From positions 98,414 through 162,413 of the forward strand of contig NMRB01000668.1 of assembly GCA_002633025.1 (NCBI GenBank): a stretch of DNA of 64,000 nt. The letters are read 5' to 3'. The stretch is from Notospermus geniculatus (Eukaryota > Nemertea > Pilidiophora > Heteronemertea > Lineidae). Below, piece by piece: positions 10,824 through 21,400 of this stretch. The position numbers and the translations under genes were made by a program. The notes beneath the pieces are model-generated. The model was not told the origin of the DNA. It worked only from the letters and a program-made list of their open reading frames with translations, and ran no database searches. How positions within the stretch are numbered: the stretch's first letter is position 1; each line of letters starts with the position of its first letter.

Positions 10824-12696
10824 GTGTTACGTGTGTGAAGAACCCCACCGTGTTGCGGAATGTCCGAAGTTCACCAACACTTCTGTTTCTGAGCGCCTGA
10901 AGTTGGTGAAGGAGAATCGCCTTTGCTTTGGATGCTTGAATCGCGGTCATGACTACAAAGAATGTAGAAGCAAGAAGCAGTGTGAGAAGAATAATTGTAC
11001 ATGGAAGCACCACCCACTTGTGCACACAGACCCTCCCAGTGCCGGTAGTGCTACCCCGACGACTCTTGATTTGGATGGAATCCTACCAGTTGTGCGAGTG
11101 CGTTTCAGATCATCCAGCGGCAGAACTCGTTATGGCAATGTTCTCCTCGGCAGCGGGGCGGGCACGACCATAATGCGTCGGGACTTTGCGCAGAGTTTGG
11201 GGTTACAGGGTAAGAAAGAGCCTCTTTCGCTGTCCGTGGTTGGAGGCGAGACGTTGGACCAGAAAGACAGTAGACGCTTGAAATTTTGGATATCGGCACT
11301 CGATGCTGCTGAAGAGCATGAGATAGAGGCCCATGAGATCAACAAAACGGTTCTGAGTATACCAGCTCTGGATTGCACCTGGCTCTCCTCCTTCACTCAC
11401 CTTTCCGACTTGGAGTTCCCCCATGAGGCTGGTCCAATAGATCTTATCTTAGGAATCCAGTACAGCCTCCATGCTGAGGAAGAGGTCCGCCAGGGACAAC
11501 CCTTCGAACCGGTGGCAAAGAAGTCCAGATTGGGATGGATAGTGATGGGTCCAACGAAGATGGTCGGCTCAGTGATCTCTATGAATTCTCTGCAGAAACC
11601 AGACCTCAGCCAGATGTTTGATTTTGAGACAATTGGAGTGCGAGCTCCAAACTGTCAATGTACAGGGGATATTATGTCCCTAGACGGACAAAAGGCTATA
11701 GAAAGCTTTGAGAAGACATGCCACAAGGAAGGAAATCGTTACGTAATTGGGTTACCTTGGAAGAGGAACCCCCTGGATCTTCCAGACAACCGCTCCCTTG
11801 CCAAGAGACGCCTGGTTTCTTTAGAGAAAAGTCTAGCAAGGCAACCAGAGAAGGCCGCGCTGTATCAGAAGGCAGTGGACGAGTATATCGAGAAAGGATG
11901 GTCTGTGAAGCTCAAGCCAGAGGAGATGGAGATGAAGCCCTCTTACTACTTACCACACCATGGTATTTACCGGCCGGAGAAGGTCAGCACCCCCTTGCGA
12001 GTGGTCTTTGACCCAGCTTGTCTCTTTCAAGGAGTGTCTCTCAATTTCTTCCTTCGTAAAGGTCCAAACTTGATTGGTGATTTGCTCAGCGTGCTTCTTC
12101 GTTTCAGAGAGGATTGGGTAGCTATTGTTGGGGACATTTCGAAGATGTTCTTGCAAATCTTGTTGAAGGAGGAAGATACCCATGTCCACCTATACAGATT
12201 AACCAGGGTGGCCTTTGGAGACAAACCCTCTCCGGACATGGCCTGTTTCGTCATGCTCAAGATAGCTCAAGCGTACCAAGGCATCTACCCAGGAGCTTCA
12301 GAGGTCTTAGAGAAGGATCGATATGTTGATGACATGATCCACTCCTGCCCCATGACGGACATAGGCTCAGAACGAACTTCCCATCTTGATGAGATGTTGA
12401 ACGACGGCAGCTTCAGTGTGAAAGAATGGTGTCTTACATCAGCGAAGGAAGCCTCTAGGCCAGATGTGAAGATGGGAGACTCCGAGCAAGTCCTTGACAT
12501 CACCCTGAGCCAAGATAGCATCAAGACCCTTGGAGTTGGTTGGAATTGCAGAACGGATTCGATCTTGTTCGAAGTAAAGAATCTAGATCTAGACGAATCC
12601 GCCAAGGCATGGGGTGCAATCTTCACCTGCGCCACCGTACGGGCAATCCACCTGGAGATTGTAGAGAGTTTGTCCACCCCTTCCTTCACACGTTGA
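10824..12696 (+). pseudogene. BEL pol remnant: CCHC, protease, reverse transcriptase
   Basis: One open frame of about 620 residues. It opens with CCHC-type zinc knuckles (CYVCEEPHRVAECPKF, CFGCLNRGHDYKECR), then a retropepsin-like domain (DUF1758) in which the active-site D-S/T-G is GSGAG (LLGSGAGTTI), so the catalytic Asp is lost. The BEL-type RT follows with VFDPAC, DISKMFLQI and YVDDMI; the segment around HVHLYRLTRVAFGDKPSP is about 15 residues shorter than usual. Near 12595 the frame jumps from the RT C-terminus straight into the middle of integrase (AWGAIFTCATVRAIHLE), meaning RNase H and the integrase HHCC region were deleted. It ends in a frameshift near 12682. Confidence 0.88.
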
Positions 12697-13703
12697 GGAG
12701 GTTCGCAGCCCACCATGGATGGCCCCTCACTATCATATCGGATAATGGATCGAATGTCCGGAGGGGAGCGCGGTGGCATAATGGTTAGGGCTGTGGACTC
12801 GTGATCGGAAGGTCGCGGGTTCGATCCCCGGCCGTGTCACTCTGTAACTCTCAACTGGCCTGAAATGTCCATCGTGTGCGCCGTATTGTGGCTGCCCTTG
12901 GTTTCTACAGAAAGGTTTCTGAATCATAGGCTGGGTAATAATGTTGTGAAGTGCCTTGACACTTAAATGTAAAAGGCACTATAAACCCACACATTATTAT
13001 TATTATTATTATTAATTTCATTGGGACTGAGAAGGAACTGAAGAAGATTGTTGTCGAGGGTTGCAGGCGAATCGAAGACTTCGCAACTTTGCATCATATC
13101 AAATGGCGGTTCATCACCCCACTTAGTCCTCATCAGGGAGGATTCTATGAGAGCTTGATCAAACAAGTCAAAAGTGCCTTGCGCCTTGTAGTAGGGAAAC
13201 AGCTGCTCACTTGGAATGAGATGGCCACCGTGTTCGCAGAGGTTCAGTGTCTGGTAAATTCTAGAGCAATTGCACGTTCATCAGATGATCCGAACAACCT
13301 CCAGCCTCTAACGCCCAATCATTTCTTGATCGGCCGTGCCTCTCCATCGATCCCCCTAGGTCCCTTTGAGGAGACGAAGAACTTGCGCAAGCGCTTTGAA
13401 TTTGTACAATCCTTGGTGAATCGATTTTGGCAACGGTTCAACCGAGAGTACCTCCACACACTTATGCAAAGAGTCAAGTGGAAACAGCAGAACAGACAGA
13501 TGACAGCAGGGGATGTTGTCCTACTTTGTGACCCCAACATGGCACGCGGGAAGTGGGAGATGGCCCGTGTAGTCGAAGTCTTCCCTGGGGAAGATGGCGT
13601 TGTTAGAAATGTCCTTGTAAAGACAAAGTCAGGAGACACAAGGCAACGAAGTGTCCAGAGATGTTGCATTCTCATGGAAGCCGATGAACAGGAGGAACAA
13701 TAG
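12682..13703 (+). pseudogene. BEL integrase C-terminal half, split by a SINE
   Basis: After the frameshift, one short segment (to about 12754) gives the integrase core (FAAHHGWPLTIISDNGSN, with the second catalytic Asp). The coding sequence is then interrupted by a SINE (12755-13012) and resumes to the stop TAG at 13701. The second part has the rest of the core (SPHQGGFYESLIKQVKSAL, in which E is the third catalytic residue) and the BEL-specific C-terminal domain DUF5641 (LTPNHFLIGR, RGKWEMARV). The first catalytic Asp lies in the deleted part. Confidence 0.88.
12755..13014 (+). mobile_element. tRNA-derived SINE with (ATT)n tail
   Basis: The head has an A box (GGTGGCATAATGGTTAGGG) and B box (GGTTCGATCCCC) at tRNA spacing, with a CTCGTGA loop in anticodon position. 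A ~150-bp body follows and ends in AAAGGCACTATAAACCC and (ATT)7. It sits exactly between two halves of the integrase reading frame; AAT at both edges may be the remnant target duplication. Its tail suggests mobilisation by an L2/RTE-type LINE that recognises a 3' end with microsatellite. Confidence 0.88.
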
Positions 13704-13747
13704 ACGTACTAGTGTTGACGAATGCCTTAACCTTGGCCCCCGGAGGG

Positions 13748-14706
13748 TGTTTTGAATTGAGTGCTGAGTGCCACGCGGATGACTTCATCTAATTTGCATA
13801 CTTGATTTAATTGCCCCTTGTTTACCGCCAAGTATAGCGTCATGACGCGGACGCATGCCCAACAGATTATGCCACAGCCGAGCAAGACGTTGCTCACCCG
13901 ATTTCGAGCCTTTACGCGGCGAATTCCGCTGTTGAAAGCCCCAGGAGTAAAACCCTTCAGGTAACTAGAAACCCTAAACTACCATAGAAAATAAAGCTGC
14001 CCTTTTTGTGAGTCAGCAATGAGTATTTGTTGGTTTATTAGCACTTTTAAGATCCACCTCCCCTCCTGAAAATCTCCTCTCGGTTCACTTGCGTCATGGC
14101 GTCACTATGGTCACCTGGAATGGGCCTAGCACGTGCTTCTTACTTATTCGGCCAAAGGCCGTTCCCGTTGTTCGTATTTGCACTGCATATAGTTCATGAG
14201 TTGGTTTGAATAATCATCTAGTCCGAGCATGCAGGGCTGGTCTCCGTTTTAGGCCTAAGTCGTTCACTTTAGCGTTTTTATATGGGCGTTGCCCGTCCGT
14301 AGAGATTCGTGTTTAGTTACTAGGTTTGCCGTAAGATGGCGCGCAGTTTCGGTGTGTCAGGAGAAGTTTTCCGATGACTTTGTTACTACTAATGTCATTG
14401 TTTGAGCGTTTTCTTGAGAAATAAGACGAACATTTGTTATTCCTAGTGTACCTGTGAGATTTAGAGTACCGGTACATTAACTGACGTTAGGTTTAGGCCT
14501 AGCTTTAGGTGTTAAATTCATATTGTGTAAGAGTAGGCCCATTCAGGCCTAGTTAAGGGTACAATTTGTAACTCCTTTACTTATGATTCCTTTAATTTGT
14601 GTATTTTCAGAACGCCACATCTTTCATTGTTGTTGAATAAATGATTGATGGTTGGAAGAATTACTCCGGAGGCTCGTTTTGTTCGCCCTGCTTCTCGTAC
14701 AGACCA
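13748..14706 (+). repeat. 3' LTR of BEL element
   Basis: 959 bp, starts TGTTTTGAATTG, ends ACAGACCA, followed by the ATCAA duplication. It lacks the MITE of the 5' LTR and so records the pre-insertion sequence. An AATAAA at about 14635 may serve polyadenylation. Confidence 0.92.
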
Positions 14707-14711
14707 ATCAA

Positions 14712-15920
14712 CCCGTCATGAGCAACACAATGAATGCGCGAGGTGGGTTTGGACATGAGAAATTGATTCTACCTTTGAATGAGGAATTGATTCTACCTTT
14801 GAATGCCGGTGTAACGTTTTTTAGTGAGGCCGTCTGCCAGAATGTGATATTACAATAGACTGAAGGAATAAGCGGCGACTTGACAATGAACGACACACAG
14901 AGAAACAGAGAGTCCATTTCCCAGTGTGTTCCAAACAATGGAAGTCACACAGAAAAACGGCCACACTGAAAAACGTTACACAGGTGTGACAGAAATCAAA
15001 GTCCCCCTGGAATCGAAGTCCGGTTTTATTGTTCAGCGAGGGATTAGAATAATACGGCTATGGCGACCATTTGAATATAACCTTACAATAGCGGGCTATT
15101 GTTTGGCGGACTTGCGTTCCTAGGACGTTGATTCCTGTCACACCTGCCCTCCGCCGATCAACTAATGGTCATGCGCAAGATCTACTGGGCATGCGCAGCT
15201 TAGTGCATATGCCTATGGTGCAAAAGATTTCGGTGTGCTATTCTTTTGAAGGTTTAACAGCTACCTAATTGAAATTGACGTTTTATGCATTTTGACCAAT
15301 TTTTGTGTTAATTTATATAAAAAGCATCATCTCTTATTACAAAGCAAATGAAAACAATTGGGAATATGCTTGTCTGGTTACGAGGCACCGTATTTCTATC
15401 TGTTGGTAAGTACATTTATGGGGTGTAAATCCAACCGCTCAAAAGTTAGCTGTACATCAAGACCTATTGACCTGTACAGAACCCAGTTGTTGCGTATATC
15501 AGAGTCCAACTTTGAATTCAATTCACATAATTGAATATGCAAATTAAGTGCGTTTTCGAGGTCGATTTTGGATATGATGACCAAGGTGACCTAATCAAAG
15601 CTTTTCGCTCAAATTTACTGGACTACTAAATTACAGTATCCACCATCTCCTCTTCTTCCTGCCAGAGAATGAATGAGGCACAAATCGCATTCTAATTAAT
15701 GTCTCCAAGTTTGTCATAGCTATTAATGCCATTGGAAATCGTGTTGGTCTTTGAGGGAAATATCGAATAGCGTTAATCAATATTTTCTAATGGTTAAACA
15801 AAGACGGAATGGTTTTTTAAATAGCATGTTGCCTTTATTTGCTACTTCTTAATTCATCTGCATCGGATTGTACATGTAATACACACTGCAAATTAACACA
15901 TTGTTGGTGGAATATTTTTG
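14712..15920. other. No gene recognised
   Basis: Contains a 23-bp direct duplication (GAATTGATTCTACCTTTGAATG, 14761-14805) and a CACAG-rich stretch near 14940-14985. Otherwise AT-rich, with no ORF worth calling. Confidence 0.5.
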
Positions 15921-15927
15921 AGGAAAA

Positions 15928-17308
15928 TATATCGGGTGGCGCAAAAAGTGACCCCCCCCCCAAGGAATCCTGAATAAATTCAACACTATGCAAGCCTGGC
16001 CCTTGATATTTTAGAGGTGCAATAATGTAGATATTACCCACCTACTGTGAAAATATCAGCCCTGAATGTAGAGTAATTTTGACACGACGAAAGACTCAAA
16101 ATTATAAGTCAAAATGTATACAGGTGTAAAGGGAAAGAATGTCCTCAGGAAAAACTGTCCCAGGAACAAAAGGTCCTATTGTTACATTCTAATCTCTGAC
16201 AATTGGTTTGTATACGCATGTCGCTTATTCCGTCATTCAACAATATAAGTGGACACTTTTTACAGGGGGGCACTAAAACCTTTACACCAGGCTGAAATGA
16301 AAGTCAGGTGGCGCAAAAAAATTACATAGAAATTAACTACTTCAAATTTCAATAACTATCAAATGGAATTTTCTGAATTTTACCTCCATCAAAACCAGGA
16401 CTTTCTGCGTTCATGGTACAAATTTAGTCTGCCACAGCAAAAACAGGATATGGTACCGAAAATTCCAATTTCCGCTTGTGGAGGTGCAGTGACAGGTGAC
16501 ACTTGCAAATTTGGACACCAAATTATATTTTTGGTCCAGCGGACCAGCCCTTAATATTATGAACATGGAATTTGTATCATATAGACAAAACATCCTAATG
16601 TTTAAGCGGTGACATTTCAGAATATTCTGCCTGGTGATTATTGAAATACGAAGGGCCATATTTACGAAGCCCGATTAGGCCAACACGCGGTTAAGTTTAT
16701 AGTTACTCACGTTAAGGGCCTAGAAAACCATTGTTTTGCTACCCTTTACGCAGCTTGATCGGCAGCCTTTACCGGCAGGATAATCACCCGTGGTTAACTT
16801 TCCTTTGTCTAGCTGCAGGAGGACAAAGAAAAATTTGAACAACCTCCAGGCCTTGTTTAGCGTCATTCAACTCTTTTCTTCCATCCTCCTGCCCGAAAAC
16901 GCAGGAATGTTAACCGCGTGTGGTTATCCTGCGGACAAACGCTGCCGATCAAGCAGCGTACAAGGTAGCAACACAATGGTTTTCTAGGCCCTTACCATGA
17001 ATAACTATGAATTTACACGCGTGTTGGCCTAATCGCGCTTCGTAAATACGGCCCGAAGTGTTTAATTTTGATGTGATTATTTTTGCACCCCCTGACATTC
17101 ATTTCGGTCCGGCATATAATTTTTTTGACTTGTAATTTTGATTCTTTCGTCCTGTCAAAACTATTCAAGATTTAAAGTTGAGTTATAATTTTTACAATAC
17201 ATGAATGATATCAATATATTTGCATAGCTGAATCGAGATCTCAGCTTGTACAGTGTTGAATTTATTGCAAAGTCCTTAGAGGGTCATTTTTGGGAGCCAC
17301 CCGATATA
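15928..17308. mobile_element. Large foldback element, 1.38 kb, TA-flanked
   Basis: The left end TATCGGGTGGC..CAAAAA..TGACCC and the right end GGGTCATTTTTGGGAGCCACCCGATA are inverted, flanked by TA. Pairing continues inward in blocks: TGAATAAATTCAACACT with AGTGTTGAATTTATT; ACGACGAAAGACTCAAAATTA with ATTTTGATTCTTTCGTCCTGT; CTGAAATGAAAGTCAGG with CCTGACATTCATTTCGG. A second palindrome (16653-17054) is inserted near the centre. No coding capacity. Confidence 0.75.
16653..17054. mobile_element. Palindromic element with GGGCC ends, nested
   Basis: Ends GGGCCATATTTACGAAGC and GCTTCGTAAATACGGCCC are inverted, flanked by GAA on both sides (16650-16652, 17055-17057). Arms of about 150 bases pair throughout (GGCCAACACGCGGTTAA with TTTACACGCGTGTTGGCC; CTAGAAAACCATTGT with ACAATGGTTTTCTAGG). 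It sits inside the 15928-17308 foldback. The outer GGGCCNTATT end is shared with hairpins at 5499, 6630, 17409, 26585 and 61342. Confidence 0.75.
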
Positions 17309-17408
17309 AAGTTGGTGGTACACTCTTGCTCATAAGTATGGAATATTCTGAGAATTTCGATTCATTTCCAATAAACTACGGGCCAACGAGCAGAAGAATC
17401 ATGTACAC

Positions 17409-17526
17409 CAGGGCCCGTATGCATAAAACATCTTAAGTCAAACATTTCCCTTAATTTCTTGAACATGTACCACACAAAAGATTAAGGGAAAATTGCCATT
17501 TGAGATGTTTTATGCATATGAGCCTA
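17409..17526. mobile_element. Hairpin element (GTATGCATAAAAC arms)
   Basis: Left GGGCCCGTATGCATAAAACA pairs with right TGTTTTATGCATATGAGCC; TTTCCCTTAAT pairs with ATTAAGGGAAAA. The apex is TTTCTTGAACATGTACC. Same family as 26585-26696; a half copy is present near 54815-54850. Confidence 0.8.
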
Positions 17527-17667
17527 GATATCCCCTGAAAGGAGACCAGGATCAGAGCAGAACCCTGCAGACCCCGACTCACGTGGAATATTTCCTTTAA
17601 GGGTTCAAGAGACCCCGAGCCGGGGTCAAAGGACAGAAGACAACATATACAATTGGCCGTGTTCTCA

Positions 17668-17754
17668 AGGGTGGGCCAGAGAAAGTGTCCCTCGAACAAT
17701 AGCATTTCAATTTTTTTCCATATTGTTCGAGGGACACTTTCTCTGGCCCACCCT
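17668..17754. mobile_element. Hairpin element, 87 bp
   Basis: AGGGTGGGCCAGAGAAAGTG..CCCTCGAACAATA pairs perfectly over 34 bases with TATTGTTCGAGGG..CACTTTCTCTGGCCCACCCT; the 19-base loop is T-rich. GAACAATAG lies at the top of the stem. No target duplication seen. Confidence 0.85.
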
Positions 17755-18431
17755 GTAGAAGCTTCCTTAACTCTACGGTTTCCCTTTAGCTATTGTTTGC
17801 AGGGCAAAATACAAAAGATTTACAGAGATTTATTGTCCGTCAGATGAATAAAATGACATTTAGTAAAATTAGCAACGGAAAACATCCACATTTGATTGAT
17901 AGTGTTTATTATTGCAATAAAATAAGGGTTACAGAAGCCCAGGGCCAAAGCAGGGCATTACTGGCCCTGGGCGAAGAGGTGACAGACTAATATAATGTAC
18001 AGAGTAGCGGAATACATAGTTAACAAAGTAAACTGAGAGTATACAATAATGAACAAACTAAAAGAACGGGAAAAAAGGCGATGTACACTGTGAACCAAAT
18101 GAAAGGGAACAAAGTAGGTGGCTTGTGGCGGGGGGGGGGGGAGTAACGGGTAAAAAAAATTGAGATTGCCCGTGAGGCAGGCAGAAGGGCAAAAAATGAA
18201 AGGNTGCCCGTGAGGCAGGCAGAAGGGCAAAAAATGAAAGGAAAAAAGAGCCGCAGTCAGAGTCGTTTATTGAGATAGCCATAAAAATAATAATTGAGTA
18301 AACGGGGGATGCAAGACGATTAGAAATTATGGATTTTTGACGGAGAGGGATTATACCGGCCCCGACAGGCGGTCAACGACACGATGGATGAAGAGGGCCG
18401 ATAGTTGTAACAAAGCTTTATTGCAGGTATA

Positions 18432-21400
18432 TCAAAGGTTGTCGTTGCCGAAAAGAAGAAGGTGCATTTTATCAGGTCGACTGCTAGATTGGAATAAAAT
18501 ACGGTCAGAGTTAGCAAGGGAATTTATACCATTTACAAGATCAAGACGGAGGTCAGAGCAAAGATCACAGTCAAAGAAAATATGTTTAGTGGTTTGAAGG
18601 TTGGCGCCACAGGGACAGCTACCATCCGATACTGTAGTAAAGTTATGTTCAAAGAAATGACTTCTAAAAATAAGATCAGCTCTAGCACGATTTAGCGTAA
18701 TTTCAGTTCTGCGGGCTAGATTCAATTTCATAGATGTGAGCATTTTTGATTTTCCCCCAAGGTATTTACGAAGGGTGTAGCGGAAAGAGTTTCTCGACCA
18801 ACGAGTCTTAATAGAAAGAGGGATCGACTCCCACAGCTGTATGGCACTAAGAAAAGTGGAGCGCAATAGACAGGTACTCAAGCCAGTAGGCAAGCGAAAC
18901 GTTCTCGGATTGCGGACTTCGCGTACATTCACATATCTGAAGGAGTTGAAAAGATCTGAGATAAACGGTGGAGCAAGGCCAGACACAGAGTCATAAACTA
19001 GTGTTGATTTTTTTTCGTTTCTGCGGTCTTGTAAGGACATCCAGCCTAAACAACGGCGGACCTTCACTGCTGATGTTCCATGGATGCAGCCACTAACAAG
19101 AACCAGCTCTATACTGGATAAATATTGAACAGTAGCAGAATCAAATACAAGTGAACCGTATTCAAGGTGAGGTAGTATGAAGAGATTAAAATTTTTTTCG
19201 AGGTGTTTAGAGTGCACGGTGTGGGTAAGAGACTTCAGCGGGTTAAGTCTTTCGTTACATTTGGCTACGACGCTGTCTATATGAGCGTGAAAGTTAAGGC
19301 AGTCGTCTAAGATAACGCCCGGATGTTTATGTGTTATGACGCGCTCAATCGCCTCACCGCCAAGGTTTAGGGAGGGAAAACGACGGACAGGAAGGTTGTT
19401 ACCACGAAAGATTACCTCCCTACTTTTAGATGGTTTAAAATTTAATTTCCATTTGAAGGACCACCTGGACATTCGGTTGAGATCACCTTGAAGAAGGTGA
19501 TGAGAAGTGTTCATGTCCTCATCCCGACCTGCTGGGAGGAAGAGAGAGCTGTCATCAGCGTATAAGTATAAATTAGAATCCTCGATAACCTCATGTAGGT
19601 CGTCAATATATAGCAGAAATAACAGGGGCCCGAGAATTGACCCCTGTGGAACTCCGCTGTTAATGGCCCCATCAGGTGACCAAGTGGAAAAGTTATTAGC
19701 CTTCACACGGCGTTTGCGTCCGTCGAGGTAAGAGGAAAGTAGATTGAGTACATTATTGCCAAAACCATAAGATCGAAGTTTAAAAATAAGCAAGTGATGG
19801 GGGATAGCATCAAAGGCCCCTTCGATATCTAAGAAGACTCCACGGGTATATGATTTTCTATTCCAGTTAAGTTTAATCATATGAGTAATGTGGGCCAACT
19901 GTTTCTGTGTATCATGACCCTTTAAAAAGCCCGATTGGTAGTGATAAATAAGCTCATTGTCCAAAATGTAACGCGAGATGTTGGAATAGAGTACACGTTC
20001 AAAGATTTTAGAAAGTGAGTTGAGCAGTGTTACTGGCCGATAGTTAACAATGGAGGATTTCTCACCTTTATTCTTATAAATTGGGACAATAATCCCTTCC
20101 TTCCAGCAAGACGGGAAAACATGTTTGGAAATCAGTATGTTAAATAAACGACAGAGTGGGGCATCCAGGGAGGCAGCCACCAGCTTCAGCATCCTATTTG
20201 AGATTCTGTCGCTACCCACGCTCTGAGAACAATTCAGGTCCAGGAGTAGTTTACGAACCGAGTCTGTACTAAAATGAATTTCACTGAGCACCGCATCGGT
20301 CTTAGAAGAGCATATAGGAAAAGTGTTCACGTCAAGTGTATGATGGAATTTCTGTAGGAAGAACTGGAGAAAGGCGTCACCTTTATCTAAATCACTGGAG
20401 GCCACAGTGTTACCGCTTTTGATGGTAGGGATGTCGGACAAAAAACGTTTACCCAACAGCTTCTTAATTAATACCCAATAACTTTTCGTCCCAGATGAAT
20501 ACTGATCGAGAGATTCACACAGGGAGGTTCTGTAATTAAGTTTAGCGTCAACAACGAGATCGCTGACAATTTTAGCTTGGTCATTAAAGCGTTGAATGTT
20601 GGTGACTGACGGATTCTTTTTAACGTCTTTGTAAAGCTTATTTCTCTTATTGATGGCTTTCTTTATGTCATGGTTGAACCAAGGCATATCTTTAGGTCTG
20701 ATTTTTTTATCGTAGTGAGGGATGTGGGTTTCGAAAATGTCAAAAAGACGCTCAGAAAATAGTCTAGACAGCTCATGAGCGGAAATATCCGCAGAAAAAA
20801 GAGCTCCCCAATTATGATTTGAAACTGCAGTGTTAAGAGCATCAATGTCCGTTTGATCATATTTCCAAACTCTTTTCGTGATGATACCAGATGATGTAGG
20901 AGAGGAGAAGTTAGTCACGATATCTATTGTACTGTGGTCAGATCCCTTTAACGGGGGAGATACTATAGTATCAGAGACGAACACAGGAGAATTACAAAAG
21001 CAAAGGTCCAGGCAGGAGCGACTATGAGGAGTTATGCGGGTGGGTTCTTTCACCAACTGGAAAAGAGAGTTATTGACACATAAATCATACAGCATGGTCC
21101 CTTCGGTAGTATTAACATCATCACACCACCACATTTTGGAGCGGCAGTTAAAATCACCTCCGAATAAAACAATCTCACTATTGAGATCTAATTTCTGAAG
21201 GGTATTATCCAAAGATGTAAAAAAGCGAGATCTTTCAAATGGAGTTTGTGAAGGGGATCGATAAAATGACCCAAGAAGAATTTTCCTGTCTTTCGTAAAT
21301 AACTCAAACCACATACTTTCTACTGAAGCATCCTCGAGATCAGGTCTGCGATTAAAAGCAATTGACTCATGAATATATATAACCATACCCCTACCCCTGG

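Larger units (their letters stand above)
7257..14706 (+). mobile_element. BEL/Pao LTR retrotransposon, degenerate
   Basis: Two long direct LTRs begin TGTTTTGAATTG and end ..GTACAGACCA, flanked by a perfect 5-bp duplication ATCAA (7252-7256 and 14707-14711). Between them are a BEL-type gag (DUF1759-like), CCHC knuckles, a retropepsin-like protease, a reverse transcriptase with YVDD, and a partial integrase, in this order, all on the plus strand. A purine tract GGAGGG at 13742-13747 abuts the 3' LTR. The copy is dead: gag runs through three frames, the protease has lost its catalytic Asp, RNase H and the N-terminal integrase are deleted, and integrase is frameshifted. Four later insertions are nested in it. 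LTRs are very similar apart from a MITE, so the original insertion need not be very old. Confidence 0.92.

Noticed and set aside
12540-12650. Separate small gene starting at 12540
   Set aside because: Only its last part (after about 12682) is integrase; the earlier part is the out-of-frame reading of the pol frame.
13688-13705. GAACAATAG at the BEL pol stop as another apex-word hairpin
   Set aside because: It is codons for Glu-Glu-Gln-stop in the BEL polyprotein and no inverted arms surround it; counted as the non-hairpin occurrence.
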